Positions 31,261 to 42,355 of a stretch of DNA of 64,000 nt are shown here, piece after piece; within the stretch, counting starts at the first letter, position 1; each line of letters opens with the position of its first letter. The DNA comes from Lithodes maja (taxonomy: Eukaryota > Arthropoda > Malacostraca > Decapoda > Lithodidae), in contig JBAKBP010000756.1 of the NCBI GenBank assembly GCA_037953745.1, positions 124,001-188,000 of the forward strand. Reading direction: 5' to 3'. A program made the translations under genes and the position numbers. The notes beneath the pieces were generated by a model. That model searched no databases and had not been told where the DNA came from. It saw only the letters and a program-made list of their open reading frames with translations.

Positions 31261-31430
31261 GGGCTAGGAATCCTCCTCCACTTGTATAATTCTCCTACTC
31301 GACGAGACAAAGAAACGGGCGAAGGAAAACGAAAGTGGTCACAGACCCTGAGAATAGGAACTTTAAATGTTGTTTCTGTTCGGGCTCTGTCTCGTGTCGG
31401 CCATCTCTAGTCATGGGGTATGTGCCTGAG
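31261..31430 (+). mobile_element. RTE-derived internal-deletion element, copy 2
   Basis: It shows the same join as the copy at 1734-1908. An RTE endonuclease start (AGAATAGGAACTTTAAATGT, encoding RIGTLN) is fused to the 3' tail GGGCTCTGTCTCGTGTCGGC...GGGTATGTGCCTGAG. Confidence 0.6.
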
Positions 31431-32078
31431 TTTACTAAATACAGTACATACAATATTGTCTTAATATTTTCACTGCCTGAAGAGGTAGCTTGCACTTTTT
31501 ATTTGATCAACTAAAGATTTGTTTTCTTAACCCGTACAGCCCCAGCGACGCGTCTGACGCGTCGGCGATGTATGTAACGCACAGCCCCAGAGACGCGCCT
31601 GACGCGTCACCCTAATTGCGCCGACCGTAACCTCAGGTGTAGCCACTCAAGAGGGCTCAGATTTGTATGGGAACTGTGTACGTATCCCACGCAACCGTGC
31701 CGATGGTTGAAAACTCTCAAAGTCCACGTGCGTGCGCGTGAGCGCGCAATAACCTGGTTTTTTGGGGTAATTGCCTTCAATTTTTTACTCTTGTAAAATA
31801 CGTTTTCGGGGGCTCTGCAGGACCATTTTTTAAGCTTTTTGAGCGGTTTTTTGTGGTTTTTCCTTCATTCCTAACCCATTCGCTATTGTTTCTGGAATAA
31901 AACCATTTTTTGAAAACCGGCCGGGTTCTGGTGAACAAACATTACAAAACTAGCCACAGGTTAAATAACAGCTGTCAGTCTTTCAACTTTGGGGGGGGTC
32001 ACTTGTTACAGGTAGCTTTGCTATTTGTCTCATTCATACACATAGGAAGAAAATAAGGTTTCCATCCCTAGATCGTCC

Positions 32079-32293
32079 TTAACCCTTACAGTACCAGTGA
32101 CGTCCTTTTCATCATATTCTGGCAACTATTAGACAATTTTATTCAGCTTAGGAAGGACCTCTAGCAATGATAAGGATTCAAACTATCTTAACCTACCATT
32201 TTAACTACCACAGATCCTTCCTAAGCTGCATAATATCGTCAAAATATAGCTAGAATAAAATATAACACACGTCGCTGTTACTCAAAGGGTTAA
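32079..32293. mobile_element. TTAA MITE, 210-bp family (well preserved)
   Basis: TTAACCCTTACAGTACCAG and GTTACTCAAAGGGTTAA lie at the ends. The interior is almost identical to the split copy at 7244. Confidence 0.82.
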
Positions 32294-32397
32294 CAGTATT
32301 ACATAATATACATTTCAAGAATAAGTAATTCTTGTAAAACTGGGCTAACCTAATGGAACTCAAGAAATCATTTAATCATTACACTTACAGGTCTCCC

Positions 32398-32579
32398 TTG
32401 ATTTACGATTGTGTTACGTTCCTGAAAACCCGATCTTAAATAGACTAATCGTATAGCGAACCCTAAAATTAATGGGGTAAATGGGGATGCATTCTGGGAC
32501 CAGCCAAAACTCAAACACAAACACCTAAAAATCTATTATAATATCGTAAATTGGGGCATCGGATAGTGAGGGAGATCTG
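32398..32579. mobile_element. Pogo-type MITE (CAGGTCTCCCTC family), copy 3
   Basis: It runs CAGGTCTCCCTTGATTTACG to GGATAGTGAGGGAGATCTG between TA dinucleotides, opposite in orientation to copies 1 and 2. Confidence 0.75.
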
Positions 32580-32708
32580 TACCTGGGGTAGCTAACTTCA
32601 TCTTGGTACCTGTATCTTATAAACTATTTCTTTATCGTCTTTATGCGGTACAACTATTATATTATTTCTCCAACTTACTTTTGAGGCTTACACACACACA
32701 CACGTTTA

Positions 32709-32992
32709 ACGACTGCAACCGTCCACAGTGAATGTGGCTTCCATGGTACAATCACAGTACTGCACACAGTGCACAGCAATCATAACACGGTGGCTACAGT
32801 CTATACTGCAGCACAGTACAACAAAGTCTTGCCACAACAATGCCCTTTAAACGACTGCAACCGTCCACAGTGAATGTGGCTTCCATGGTACAATCACAGT
32901 ACTGCACACAGTGCACAGCAATCATAACACGGTGGCTACAGTCTATACTGCAGCACAGTACAACAAAGTCTTGCCACAACAATGCCCTATCT
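32709..32992. repeat. 142-bp tandem duplication, two units
   Basis: GACTGCAACCGTCCACAGTG through AACAATGCCCT occurs twice (starts 32711 and 32853), essentially identical by eye. Confidence 0.9.
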
Positions 32993-33338
32993 TGTTATCA
33001 CTGTGGCTGATATTGGTATAGCACTAACAGTGTCTCAGCAGAACACAATAAAGCCCCCCTGAAGCACTTGCACCTGGCGAAATCGCACCACATCAGCCTG
33101 AACCGTGCTACAATAAGGCAGTAACAAGAAATCACCATAACTGCTACAGAGGCTTGTCATGCATGTATCGTACACTAAGTCAAGACCATGGACTAACAGA
33201 GAAAAACTGAGTCACTACGGCAGCCAGCGGGAATAATGGTTTGGTTCATGCAGTGCAGAAACGTAACCAGGCCAATCCGGAAAAGTAAACGAAAAACTCA
33301 TGCAAAAAAAATCACTAATCACTAGACATCTAACTTAC

Positions 33339-33930
33339 ACAGGAGAGAAACGGTAGTGAAAAAGTTGATTACTATTTGGTATTCCCTTTACTACACGATA
33401 AGGAGGCTTGACGGCGTGTGGCGGTGGCGTAGGAGAGAGACGAGAAGGCGCCCCGGATATCCCACCCGATGTCGAGCCTCTCCTACTCTCCCTCGGCCCA
33501 AAATTCTCCGGCTTATCGTCTTCGCAGTTGTTGTTCTCCGAGTGGGGCTGATCCACGATATTCCCGTTGTCCTCGGGGTTCGACCCCCCCGCCCCCATTT
33601 GGGTGGGGTCGGAGGGCTTGTCGTTACCCCCGCAGTATAAATTCTTAGGGTAACAGGATATAGAAGAGGAATTTTTGGAGGCAGACGTAGAAGCAGTCGA
33701 GTGATAGAGATACTTTGAAGGCGAAGAACTTGAGTGATAAAGAGATTTAGAGAAGGGTGAATAGGTTGAGTTAGCATTGAGAGATTTCCTGGAGTGTGAG
33801 GTGGATGGATTACTGCCGTGGGGGTTGTGCGGGGTGTGTGAGCCGGGGGGAGCAGCGGGGGCGGAGGAGGAGCCCCTGATCTTGCTGCCCCGTTGGTTAC
33901 ACCCGCGATACACCGACCCCAAGAGCCACG
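33339..33930 (-). CDS. Disordered basic protein, internal Ser/Pro-rich exon
   Basis: The minus-strand frame reads GSVYRGCNQRGSKIRG, SHSRKSLNANSTYSPFSK and SKYLYHSTAST, then an acidic/Asn stretch (NPEDNGNIVDQP, NNNCEDDKPENFGPRE). It ends in GIPNSNQLFHYRFSP. The donor is CCTGT|GTAAGT (33338/33339), a strong consensus, leaving phase 2. That phase joins the frame-3 reading of the exon at 28599. The upstream acceptor is less clear. The likeliest AG is after CCCCCTGCACCCCAAG near 33931, which is a weak site. No domain was recognised. It is enriched in Ser, Pro and Lys and predicted to be disordered. A second open frame over the same bases is Pro/Thr/Arg-rich and is judged a shadow. Confidence 0.5.
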
Positions 33931-34079
33931 CATGTCTTGGGGTGCAGGGGGGAGACCAGAAAGTTGGATTGTAAATATCTATACCTGAAAATCTCCCTCT
34001 GATGTTGCTGTATATACATGGAAGTAATTATCTATCTATCTATCCATCTATCTACTCAGGTGCATATCCCTTTCCTTTT

Positions 34080-35200
34080 TTTTCTTTTTTTAAGTAATTA
34101 TGGTAACTTATATTGCTTCGGCTATGCACAGAATCCTCTTTAACAGCACAGTATAGTACTGTAGACAAATCAATTAATGGGGGAATACAGCATGACAATG
34201 CATAGCCACAATCACCCTCTGACTCCACTCTGAGGGATCCCCCCAGGCAATATTCTCAGGTCTTTTATTGAGTACCTGATCATCCAGAGGATTTCAATAG
34301 TACTATGAACACTATTTCTTTTAAATAAATAGTTTAACCAAACCATGGAGTCACAAAAGGAGACCATATATATTTTCCCAGATGGGACATCATGAATGTC
34401 GACTAACTGCTAGGTATACTGCTCGGGAATAGAAACTGGGTTCTCTCAGTTGTGAACCGAATGTACTGTACTACCAATTTACTGCACTTATATAATCCTT
34501 TACAATTATACAGTGATGTTGTTAAACTACTGAAATACATTTGTTTTATGACCAAGAAAACCAATTACTGGTAGTCTACATTATATTCTATTAGGCCTAC
34601 CTTATAATTATGGAACATATCCTATTCATATACAAAATAGCACCTAATGATAAAGTCCTCATCCTTATACAAATTTCATAGCGTAAAAGAGGCCAAAAAA
34701 CCTACCTACATTAACTTTTTTCATCAAAAGTATCCCTAAATAATGAAATGCGTGTTTCCGGAGCGTCTCGGCTCACTCAGGTCAGATATAGCTGCCATAG
34801 TAGACATTATGGAGATAAAATATATCTTTTGAAGAAGCGTCTACCTATTGCCAGACGCCATAATTACCGAGGAGTTGGCCACTTGAGAGAAGAGACTGCA
34901 CATTTTAATTTTGAAGATGTTGATTACCAAATATATTATATACACACCATTGCCAAGTTCACTATTATATATTGAAATACATCGTGATTATTAAATACTG
35001 AATAGTAGATAACATAAAACACAAAACAATAATTTCTATGTACTGTACATTGTGTTTATTAAATATACCGTACATGTAGTTAAAATAAAATATATAACTA
35101 AATTCTTGTATTGCTACTCAATGCAAGAGCTGCACAATCATCATAGCAATTATTACGCAACTAGGCCTATATTAATTAAAAATATCATACTCAAAGCCAC
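34080..35200. other. Intronic or intergenic sequence, mostly unassigned
   Basis: It starts after a (TCTA)n-ended RTE tail scrap at 34028-34085 (minus orientation). No open frame with recognisable motifs was seen. Confidence 0.4.
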
Positions 35201-35202
35201 GG

Positions 35203-35386
35203 ACCACTTGTGAGTTTTAGGCTACGAGAGAAGTTAGAGCTGTAGATATTGATATTCACCAAAAATACAAAGATGACCTAGATGTGTGCGAATTTGTTTT
35301 TGTTTTTGCGTGTTCATAATTTTGTTTTTTTGTGTTGCCCCTATTCGGGCTCTGTCTTGAGTCGGCCACCCCCAGTACAAAAATAA

Positions 35387-35430
<44 letters not shown>

Positions 35431-35452
35431 GGGGGGGGGAAATGGGCCTGAT
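35203..35452. mobile_element. Half long-TIR MITE joined to an RTE tail with homopolymer run
   Basis: 35203-35270 matches one arm of the GGAAGTTGGAG MITE. 35330-35385 carries CGGGCTCTGTCTTGAGTCGG from the RTE 3' end. It is followed by about 33 A and 17 G, a likely assembly-sensitive homopolymer. Confidence 0.5.
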
Positions 35453-35637
35453 AATTATGTTGAATTCAATTTAGCCCCTTCAGCAAAATGACACCTTTTT
35501 ACCATTAATTCTGGCTAAAATTAGACACTTTTAATCAGTTTAAGAAGGACCTATGGTTTGTTTTTCATATGATATCATAGTTGGTCCACAGAAGCACAAA
35601 ATGCTTTGAATAAGTTAACAGCCAAACCCACACTCCC

Positions 35638-36019
35638 TTAACCGCTTCTGTATGGCGCCTGTCATATGGCGGGTGCCATTTTGGGCCTACAGTATTATGT
35701 GGTCTGTTGTAGGCAGTGCTGGCAGCACCCAACTGCAGCCCCTGATGGTCGGGCAGATACTGACACCACTGGAGCGTTACCAATGGCAAAAACAGCAAAT
35801 AAAATGCTAATTTTCGTGATTTTGGACTACTGTACGTTTGCAATATCATTGCAAGATAACCAGATGTCATAGGAAATTGATTCAGGTGTCATTGGAAAGC
35901 TCTATCACCATACTTTCACGTTCATATAATTATATTAGGCTCTGTTTTTTGCTTAAGCATGAAAATGAGCAGGGAATGAAGGTAATTTCGGGCAATTATG
36001 CCTGCCCATAAGGGGTTAA
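35638..36019. mobile_element. TTAA MITE, 380 bp, separate family
   Basis: TTAACCGCTTCTGTATGGCG and TGCCCATAAGGGGTTAA mark the ends. The interior is unrelated to the 210-bp family. Confidence 0.65.
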
Positions 36020-36087
36020 AGGGAGGATCAGCAGGAAACACTACTGGTCCCCTGGCAAGAAAAGGCCCAGCCTCGGGGCTTGCTGAT

Positions 36088-36325
36088 CCATTGATGCAGT
36101 TTTTACCAGCATGCACTCCCTGCTTAATAGTGGGGCTAGGGTGGGTGCCCTGATGTATCAGGGACTTCAATGAATAGTTGCCACAGATTGCTAGACCGCA
36201 CCGTCCACCAACAACACTGGCGTCTGTCAAATAGCACACTGGCTAGCCCGAGACTCAAACCCTCGACCTCACGGTTTGCAGGCAAGTGTTCAACCAACCG
36301 CGCTACAGCCTGTGGCCTGTGGCCG
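36088..36325 (-). mobile_element. tRNA-headed SINE family B, second copy (3'-truncated)
   Basis: It matches 28870-29096: AGGGTGGGTGCCCTGATG, CAGATTGCTAGACCGCACCG, then the B-box and A-box regions ending CTACAGCCTGTGG. The RTE-like tail is missing. Confidence 0.7.
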
Positions 36326-36798
36326 TAGCTATCTAAACCTGTAATTTCCTTAGCTGGAGCCTACAACTCAAAAGTGGTCACTTCTAATTTGCTCTGCTAC
36401 CCTAAAGGTGCATGCAATGTTAGTGCAAACATTACTGTCTAATTGTTAATTTTGCTACCACGGATCCAATACCAATATAAGCTACTGTATTATTATGCAG
36501 TAATGTAGAATAGATCACTTACGTATAGATCCGCATCTCTCCACCAACCAATTTTCACAATCCACCCTACCCTGTTTTTGTCTCACTAAACGGTGATATA
36601 GTTTCACTACTTATAACGTACAGCTTTTGCAGTAAACAGCTCTAAGTGTCTTACTTCAAAATAATTACAAAAATATATATAAAACACATAAAACACAACT
36701 CAAATCTTATATTGTTGAGAACGGGGTGTTACTTTGATGTAATTTGAACAAATAAAAATCTAAAATACAAAACATAGGAAAACTAAACCCAGATATTA

Positions 36799-37014
36799 AA
36801 ACTATAGGTAGCACCAACAAACTTGATAAAATTCACGATCCCTGACTTTTTTGTAACTCAAAAAAAGCCTAGAGCAAACTGGCTGTAATTATCCACACCT
36901 ATTTCAGTAGACTCTTCCCAAATGATAGAAACGTCAGCCTGATTGCTTTCATTAATTTTGAGTTATAAGGAGTTAAGGAGTCAAGTTCGCTGGTGCTACC
37001 TACAGTATAGTTAC
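36799..37014. mobile_element. MITE with GTAGGTAGCACCA ends
   Basis: CTATAGGTAGCACCAACAAA and the inverse TTCGCTGGTGCTACCTACAG enclose about 150 bp. Confidence 0.6.
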
Positions 37015-37019
37015 ATTGT

Positions 37020-38255
37020 AGACACAACAGTTGAGGTTCATCTTAAGCACTCTTTAGGTGGACTTCGGAGATCTCAAGAATGACCAAAGCTTTTGTATCT
37101 CTAGATTAAAATTGTTTTCAATACGTAGGTTTAGTTTTCCAATCTTATGTCCACGTCAAAGTGAATTTGACATCCGACTAAAACATAACTAGAATACTGT
37201 AGATGTGTAAATATAAATACAATCAAAGAATAGAGTTTAAAAGTAGAAATGTGTGCAATGGATGGAATGGGGGGAAAGAATAATAATCGAATAAGAGGTA
37301 AAATATACACCATTAAAAAGAAGAAAAACTTAAGTAACGTGTACAAATAAAGGAATACCAAAAAACAATCAAGAGATAAAACAATTCAAATAAATATAGA
37401 ACTAAAGAGAAAAAGAATAAACCCATGTGAAGTATCGTAGTATCCATCTTAATATTACCCCCAACAAAAACTACAGCAAAACGCCTCTCTCTCGGACTTT
37501 ACACTTAAAAAAAAACTTTGAATGCTTTAAGTCGGTATCCGTTCTAGACATTACCTCTCTTTCAGCTTGAGATTGAAGTATGAAAGACGGAGAAAAATGC
37601 CTATACACTGTTTCCTTTCTGATGACGATAAATTGAATCCCATAGCAGCTATTTTTTTATCCTTAATGGAAAGATATGGAACGACTTTGTCTTTGCATCA
37701 TATTAAGACCAAGTTTGTATAATTAGCACCATATTTCCCTACAAAATCTTCAAAATAACTGAGAAATCTTGATGGGAACTTTGCAATTTACCGTCAGTTG
37801 AAAAGAAATCGAGTATAGACAATATTATTTTTCTGGACATTTACCTTTCCCTTCTAAAAGATAAAAAGTTCACACACTCGATATGTGGCTCAGAATATCG
37901 TCAACTTATGTCCGAATTATCCCACTGATTATCCCAAAAGAGAGGAGATTTACTGCATAATAGGATTCAAAAGTTCAGAGACAACTTCAATAAGAAATTG
38001 TACTTTTAATACGAACCAATTTGGATAAGTTCTTTTGTCTTTATATTGTGCCATTCCCGTTTTTGGTTTGTTTGTTTTGCAAGTTTTACATTTTAATTGT
38101 CTTGGCAGTCCTCACTAAGAAATCACAAACAAAAACAGATTTTATCACTATTATTATTAAACCAATGCTCTTTACTTTTGCTCTCGGGACTGATAACTTA
38201 ATATCTTACTGATCTCACAGCCAAAGGACTGACTAAGAGGGATGCCAAAGATCAT
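37020..38255. other. AT-rich sequence, nothing recognised except a repeat scrap
   Basis: A short match to the palindrome-arm 3' end (TTTTGGTTTGTTTGTTTTGC...CATTTTAATTG) sits at 38055-38100. No coding or RNA feature is supported. Confidence 0.4.
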
Positions 38256-38260
38256 TATCA

Positions 38261-38675
38261 TTAACCCATTGGCTGTGGCTATGTTTGGGCTATTTAGGGC
38301 ATATTCAGGCACTCCTGAATGATAAATCAAGCATCTGCATTAACTGAAGTGTATTCTGCCGAAAACTAGGCGAAAATAGCTTCAAAATGAGACCAGAACG
38401 GCCCCTGTACGTGGTCTGGTTCACCGAAACGCGGGAAACCCGCTATTATGTAACACTCGCTCGCTTGGCTACACTGTTGAGAGAGACAGAGAGAGACCCG
38501 CGCGAGACACAGTCAACATCAGTGAGCCGCTCGGTGCTCTGAGGGTCGGAGGTGGGCCCCTCACGCTCCCGCCCACTGACACTCAATTTTTACGTTTTTT
38601 ACAGGCTTTTAAAGCCTGGAAATTGCTGTAACTTGCCGGGACATTCCAGAATGTCACCCACAGCGAAAGGGTTAA
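38261..38675. mobile_element. TTAA MITE, 411 bp (CCCATTGGCTGTGG family)
   Basis: TTAACCCATTGGCTGTGG and CCACAGCGAAAGGGTTAA are inverted ends. A GAGAGACAGAGAGAG run lies inside. Confidence 0.72.
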
Positions 38676-38873
38676 TGTATGCATCATCTCGAGACTTTCA
38701 CAAACAAACAGTCAAAATGCGGCATAATTCTCAGTCAAAATGCAGTATTATTTTTTTCCTATGAGAGTGAGGGAGACAAAAGGCAGAACTGCCCGCAGCG
38801 AGTGCCTCCCCCAGAGTTGAAAGAGTGACAGGGCCAAAATCAAGGGACGTTCGAGCCAATATGCCAAAGGGTT

Positions 38874-39283
38874 GTTTGTTGTTGTTCTCCAAGCTGCCTG
38901 GCCGAACAGCCCCAAGGCCCCGAGCAAGGCCAAGGCCATAACCGAGCGCCCCCACAGAACCCTCCCTGGAGACCACAATAAAGCCTGGGGTGACCGAAGC
39001 CACTCCATGGCGGGGAGCTGAGGAGGGTGTGGAAACGCCCGGGAAACCAAAGCCCCACCCAGGGCCCTGTGCCCCTCAGCAATTATGAAGAGAAAGTTGA
39101 GGGGCAAAGGAAAAATGTGACGCTTTGGCTTCCAATCTTGGTAGATTGGGAGGTCAATCCACGGAAGAGACGCCGTCACTTGAGATCTAGAAAATATATA
39201 AGTAAAAGGAACAGTCAGAGTAAGCTATGGGTATGGCAGAGATCGCTCAGTTCTCATTCTGATAGACCAGCCCATCACCATGC
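38874..39283 (-). mobile_element. (AAC)n retroposon, copy 5 (short form)
   Basis: It has a tail of GTT units at 38874-38887 and the complete common body. ATGCCAAAGGGTT is duplicated at 38861 and 39284. Confidence 0.85.
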
Positions 39284-39402
39284 CCATGCCAAAGGGTTAA
39301 TGTGATATTCTCTATGCTTTCCACAATTTAGTATTGGGGTTGTTCCTGAACTTCTGAATCTGAGTTTAACGTCAAAGAGTAAAGATTAAAGTACATGCTA
39401 AC

Positions 39403-39578
39403 CTCTTAGTGGTAGCCGTGGCGGTCGTTCTGATGGGTCTCCGGCGGTGTCCCGATGTGCGGTGGTTAGTGCCGACACCTTACTGGCCTTGACCGGTGAC
39501 AACACTGCCTCACGTCCGCCGCCGCCACCACCACCCATGGGAGTGGATTTGGTGCGCACGTGGGCTTTGTCCTCCAGG
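39403..39578 (-). CDS. Candidate upstream exon of the disordered basic protein
   Basis: A 176-bp minus-strand segment lies between an acceptor (ATTTTCCAG) at 39579-39581 and a donor (AGAG|GTTAGC) at 39402/39403. Only one of three frames is open: LEDKAHVRTKSTPMGGGGG, then REAVLSPVKASKVSALT and SERPPRLPLR. The composition (Lys, Ser, Pro, Gly run) matches the exons at 33.3 kb and 28.6 kb, and it lies on the same strand. The phases do not join directly to the 33.9-kb exon, so at least one small exon between them would be needed. It could instead belong to a separate gene. Confidence 0.4.
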
Positions 39579-39824
39579 CTGGAAAATTATCACCCTCGTT
39601 CTACAGTATATGCCTAGCTGGGATTTTGAACCATTACCATTACCCTAACGCTATACACATTAGACCCTAGAAACATCAGGCTAGTAAGACCTAATCCCCT
39701 GTCATTCTAGGTCTACCCCTCTAGGTAACTCTCACCATATTCACAGACTTATATCTCTTCATCCAATTTGGTCATTCATCTTCTCCACATGCTTAAACCA
39801 ACTAGGCCCATTCTAGTGCAACTC

Positions 39825-39960
39825 TTCACCAACCCCAACCCACCAATTAACTTACAGATAAACCTAATTAATGAAATCAATGAAACTAATGAATACATGT
39901 GGTACTCCAAGGATTCGAACCTAGGATACTCACACCAATTTAAGTTGTGAATTATTAATC
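39825..39960 (-). mobile_element. tRNA-headed SINE, family A-like
   Basis: The minus strand shows a B-box-like GGTTCGAATCC and the CATTAGTTTCATTGATTTC body. The A box is eroded. Confidence 0.45.
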
Positions 39961-40119
39961 TAGAATAAAAGTTATTAAGAAATCCTCTGCCTTAATTTAA
40001 GATTAAAATTGTAAGTCATACTTATAATCTACTTCAACTATAACCTCCGGATATGTAAATGGAGGGGATGGATCTGTCTTGTAAGAAAGGGGGACATGCA
40101 ATAGCTTAGGAAGTGATGG

Positions 40120-40319
40120 NNNNNNNNNNNNNNNNNNNNNNNNNNNNNNNNNNNNNNNNNNNNNNNNNNNNNNNNNNNNNNNNNNNNNNNNNNNNNNNNN
40201 NNNNNNNNNNNNNNNNNNNNNNNNNNNNNNNNNNNNNNNNNNNNNNNNNNNNNNNNNNNNNNNNNNNNNNNNNNNNNNNNNNNNNNNNNNNNNNNNNNNN
40301 NNNNNNNNNNNNNNNNNNN
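40120..40319. other. Assembly gap (200 N)
   Basis: An exact run of 200 N, probably a fixed-size scaffold placeholder, lies just 5' of BEL element A. Confidence 0.99.
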
Positions 40320-40487
40320 GTGTGTTCTTCTTTTGATCCTTGATATAACCATGAACTAAGTTACCGCCTATGGATACTGCCGCTCGTGTTTAAGTGTTCA
40401 TTCCGAACCGAGTTTGATCGGCGGGAGATTTCTCTTTTTCGACTAAAACATTAGTAAAACTTTGTATTTAGCAATTTCCATCCGTTT

Positions 40488-40961
40488 ATGACTAAAGGTG
40501 ACAATATGGACGCTCTAGCCCAAGGCAAACGCCGTAGGGCAGGCATTAAAAGTTCCTTAACGGTCCTGTCAAAGGATTTAGCTGAGTTCTTGGAATCCGC
40601 AACTCGGGTAGAAGTCGAGGCAAAATTGCATAGCGTGCAGACACAGGTGGTCAATTTTGAAGCCAATCAAGATGTCTTGTTGCCACTATATACCTCTGAC
40701 ACTGAGTATCTTAAAGAGAACCAAGAGGATACCATCTACTTATTTGACATTTATGGGATAATCACTAGTCTGAAGGAGAAACTGGGTAAACCAGAAGGAC
40801 ATAATCGGTCCGAAATTAAGAAAGGATCGGGTCTCAAATTGCCGCACCTGACTTTGCCCACCTTCGCTGGCGACCCCACATTATGGACTGGATTTTGGGA
40901 TATGTTCAGATGTGTGGTGCATGACAGGGCTGATTTAAGTGCGATGCAAAAGCTGATGTAC
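40488..40961 (+). pseudogene. BEL/Pao element A, gag N-terminal part
   Basis: The frame opens with MDALAQGKRRRAG (ATG at 40506) and contains a basic start and a long helical stretch. It reaches LTLPTFAGDPTLWTGFWDMF, the conserved block of BEL/Pao gag related to the Peptidase_A17-associated DUF1759 family. It stops being gag at the TTAA at 40962, where two miniature elements were inserted. The matching region in element B (63542-63075) is clearly homologous, with many substitutions. Gag would form the intracellular particle that packages element RNA. Here it is dead because of the insertion. Confidence 0.8.
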
Positions 40962-41595
40962 TTAACCCGGGAGCTGCGGGAAGACTCTTAAGAGTTCCCC
41001 CGGCGGACTGCGGGAAGACTCTCCTGAGTAAGTAAAATTAAAAATCAACTTTTGACATCGAAAAAAAAAAAAAAAAAAATTTATTTTTTTATTTTTTTAT
41101 TTTTGTTTGGCCCCTGGGCCATGCAAAATCTCAGTCCTCTACCTCCCCTCCTTCCCCACTTTCCTCCTATCCCTCAGTTATCACCTATTTTCCCTATTAT
41201 TCCCTTATTCTGAGGTATATTTTCGTGCTAACATTAGCGAGTTGCAAGCAGGGTGTTGTCATCACTGATGGCAATCGAGTGCAAGAGAGAGAGAGAGAGT
41301 ATCGATCGACTGTGTCGCAGTGGCCTTGGGGAAAATTGGCGGGAAGGTAGCTTGCCTCACCCATACATTATACAACTCGCGGGCTATATCTCCGATTTTG
41401 ACCATCCAAACGCTGTTTTCACTCGTTTTATTGTTGTTTCAGGTTAATACCTTTATAATCAACCCATAATAGGCGCATATGGATAATTATTAATGCTATT
41501 AATGGTACAATGAATATTTTAGTGACGGAAACACCTCAAATACGTCAGCACAGGGGGAGGTTTTCAATTACCCCCGTGCGCACTTCAGAGGTTAA
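40962..41595 (+). mobile_element. piggyBac-like TTAA MITE (CCCGGGANCTGCGG family), copy 2
   Basis: It has TTAA at both ends, CCCGGGAGCTGCGGGAAGAC at the left and GTGCGCACTTCAGAGG at the right. The right TTAA is shared with the next element. Confidence 0.8.
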
Positions 41596-42079
41596 CCCTT
41601 CCTTCCCGGATGCCCTCATGTACGCCCATAAAAAAGCATGTAACAGGTACCCGGAAGGCCTCATATGCACCCACGACGTCACAGCCTGTGAGCTTGCTGT
41701 GCGAGGCGTCGGTCCGACGCATGTAAACAACAGCCGGCTGGACCGACGCTCCGCATCTCCGGCCACAAGAAGGAGAGCGTCGCTTGTTCTTGTGTGCCTG
41801 TATGTTGTTGTTCAGTATCGAAAAGTGGTGTAAAGTGGCTGGTTTGGCCATAAAGTTATCTCCAATGAAATCATCATCACAGCTCACCCAGTTGACTTAG
41901 AGAGCTCTACTTAATGCCATTTTACAGGTAAATAACACAGCTACGCTTGGGGATGCGCGGGAATGCGGGAAGCAGTCTGATTAACGAATATACGGTAGCC
42001 TAGCCTAGACGTTTTTCGGCCAAAACACCCGGGTTTCGAGGAATATATATATAATACATAACCGGGGCTGGAGGGTTAA
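41592..42079. mobile_element. TTAA element sharing its TTAA with the preceding MITE
   Basis: TTAACCCTTCCTTCCCGG and CCGGGGCTGGAGGGTTAA are inverted ends. The gag reading resumes immediately after 42079. Confidence 0.72.
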
Positions 42080-42355
42080 GGGGTCAGCTACAGGGAGACG
42101 CCTATAAACTCATAGAAGGTTTCACGGTTGAGGGTGAAAGCTATGCCCCCGCCATAGACTTGCTTCAAGAAACCTTCAGGCATCCCGACAGAGTAAAAGC
42201 AGCTCACATCATGCATTTTCATGACCTTGTCACCTAAATATCAAGCAGCAGAACTAAAGGCTTTTTACGCCAATATGGAAAGTGCAGTGCGATCTGCAGG
42301 GTAAGTCTGGAGGAATTTTGCGTGATTACACTGTTGAATAAATTGCCATCACCAG
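42080..42355 (+). pseudogene. BEL/Pao element A, gag middle part
   Basis: After the two TTAA elements, gag resumes with YKLIEGFTVEGESY and DLLQETFRHPDRVKAAHIM, then EEFCVITLLNKLPSP. It includes an in-frame stop after HFHDLVT (near 42236). It runs to the next TTAA insertion at 42356. Colinearity with element B (62839-62592 and the start of 62094-61381) shows that nothing else is missing. Confidence 0.75.
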
